Shown here piece after piece: positions 5,276-6,173 of a stretch of 6,173 nt of DNA. Each line of letters opens with the position of its first letter. Position 1 is the first letter of the stretch. A model generated the notes under the pieces. The model ran no database searches. It saw only the letters and a list, made by a program, of their open reading frames with translations, and was not told the origin of the DNA. Origin of the DNA: Sphaerochaeta sp. (lineage in GTDB: Bacteria; Spirochaetota; Spirochaetia; Sphaerochaetales; Sphaerochaetaceae); the NCBI GenBank assembly GCA_003456855.1, contig DMOO01000220.1, positions 1 to 6,173 on the forward strand, read 5' to 3'. A program made the position numbers and the translations under genes.

Positions 5276-6173
5276 AAGAATTACAGTAACCTTGATGGCC
5301 ATCGCAATGGCCGTGCTTCTTGCAAGCTGCTCGGTCGTGTTCCAGGCCGGAATCAGCGGCAAGGTCGTGACAGACAGCGGAACCGGTACGGCAGCGGTCT
5401 CGAACGTCAATGTCTTTGCATACACGGACGAGGGTCTGAGGAACTCCGACTATGACAAGTTCGTCGCAGAATCAATAACCAGACCGTCCAGCGGGGCAGG
5501 CTATGTAGCCACGACAAGCACCAATGCAAACGGTGAATTCACAGTGAACAAGGTTGTTTGGGAGACTAAGAAGTCCGAGTTCGGAAAGACAGCTGACGTC
5601 AACAAGCTCTACCTGATCTTCTACCATGAGGATTACAAACCGGCCAAGTACGACGCCACAGTCATCAGTGACAGCACAAATGCAGACAACGTGTATGTCA
5701 AGCTTGAGGCCTCGAAGTACTACACGACAATCAACCTCACTGTGAACAATGTCTCTACAAATCAGGCTCTCGGAGCTCCATGTACGCTTAAGTACTGGGT
5801 TGGTGACAGTACCGAGTACGACACCATCACATTCACAGGCACCACTTCCTTCCAAGTTTCCTTCCCCATCTCTGTGGGCTCCTCGACAACAATAAAGTAC
5901 TGGCTTGAATCCTCAGGGACCCACTGGGAGATGTGTAAGAAGAGCGGAGAGCTTATCGATGCAGACGAATGCTTCTCCGAGACCATCACTGAAGGCACCC
6001 ACAGCGTGACCCTCTACATGAAGAACTACGAGTACACAATCCCAAGCTTCAGCGGCGACATGGACCTGAAACTCTCAGACAAAATCAAGGAGGAGAATAT
6101 CGATGACGTGCCTGTCTACCTGTTCTACCAACACGGCACAGACTGGAAGGTCTTCTCCGAGACCGTCTCCGCC
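5268..6173 (+). CDS. Lipoprotein of unknown function with beta-sandwich-like modules, 3' end outside window
   Basis: An uninterrupted frame of 302 codons runs from ATG 5268 to the window edge. It overlaps the end of the permease by 8 nt and has its own Shine-Dalgarno. Residues 1-21 form a lipoprotein signal: two Arg, a hydrophobic stretch, and the lipobox LASC with Cys21 as the lipidated residue, Ser at +2. After it, residues 28-95 (GISGKVV...NVNVFAYTDEG...TSTNANGEFTV) follow the pattern of carboxypeptidase-regulatory/transthyretin-like beta-sandwich domains. Residues 151-257 are a second beta-rich region full of Thr, Tyr and Ser, with Cys172, Cys223 and Cys235. From about 261 (FSGDMDLKLSD...VPVYLFYQHG) the first pattern seems to begin again. 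No catalytic motif is visible and I do not recognise a named family. Position suggests a role with the pump, for example at the cell surface or in substrate capture, but this is inference. It does not resemble a TolC-type outer-membrane factor, which is helical. Confidence 0.85.
   Translation, partial: MDRRITVTLMAIAMAVLLASCSVVFQAGISGKVVTDSGTGTAAVSNVNVFAYTDEGLRNSDYDKFVAESITRPSSGAGYVATTSTNANGEFTVNKVVWETKKSEFGKTADVNKLYLIFYHEDYKPAKYDATVISDSTNADNVYVKLEASKYYTTINLTVNNVSTNQALGAPCTLKYWVGDSTEYDTITFTGTTSFQVSFPISVGSSTTIKYWLESSGTHWEMCKKSGELIDADECFSETITEGTHSVTLYMKNYEYTIPSFSGDMDLKLSDKIKEENIDDVPVYLFYQHGTDWKVFSETVSA

Noticed and set aside
5042..5998. Minus-strand open frames over the permease end and lipoprotein (5042-5425, 5472-5855, 5762-5998)
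   Set aside because: The plus strand here has a start with Shine-Dalgarno, a lipobox signal and 302 uninterrupted codons; the reverse frames show none of these.
5268..6173. The last gene as a TolC-type outer-membrane channel or a lipidated adaptor
   Set aside because: The visible sequence is beta-rich with no long helical repeats, no lipoyl or hairpin motifs, and no similarity to the adaptor upstream.

Overview
The window looks like chromosomal DNA from an anaerobic, diderm gut-type bacterium. A spirochaete of the Sphaerochaeta/Treponema kind is my best guess but is not proven. The reasons are an RND efflux pump with a Spirochaete/Firmicute-like permease sequence, a lipoprotein with a classical lipobox, the tail of a YqeB-type selenium-dependent molybdenum hydroxylase accessory gene, strong Shine-Dalgarno sites, and heavy use of AGA/AGG for Arg. 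Base composition looks close to balanced in the genes and clearly AT-rich in the one intergenic gap (not computed). There is no sign of phage, IS, CRISPR or RNA genes.

Layout. Positions 1-309 hold the 3' end of a yqeB-like gene. Positions 310-426 are the only real intergenic space and carry what looks like the control region of the next operon: helically phased A-tracts, a candidate sigma-70 promoter (350-379), and a near-perfect 30-bp inverted repeat (386-415) sitting between the -10 box and the Shine-Dalgarno site. From 427 to the window end runs one tightly packed operon on the + strand: a TetR-family regulator (427-1017), an RND periplasmic adaptor/membrane fusion protein (1026-2072), an RND inner-membrane permease (2069-5275), and a lipoprotein of unknown function (5268 to beyond 6173). 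The gaps are 8 nt, then a 4-nt overlap, then an 8-nt overlap, so the four genes are very probably co-transcribed and partly translationally coupled.

How it works together (inference). The TetR protein probably binds the inverted repeat and represses its own operon until a ligand releases it. The adaptor and permease would form the inner-membrane/periplasmic part of a drug, lipid or toxic-metabolite efflux system driven by proton flow. The outer-membrane channel gene usually found with such pumps is not in the window. Its usual place is taken by a surface or periplasmic lipoprotein built of beta-sandwich-like modules, which is the least ordinary gene here. The permease also departs from family norm at its proton-relay residues (Asp-Ala instead of Asp-Asp or Asp-Asn in TM4) and has an approximately 36-residue charged insertion in the cytoplasmic loop before TM11.
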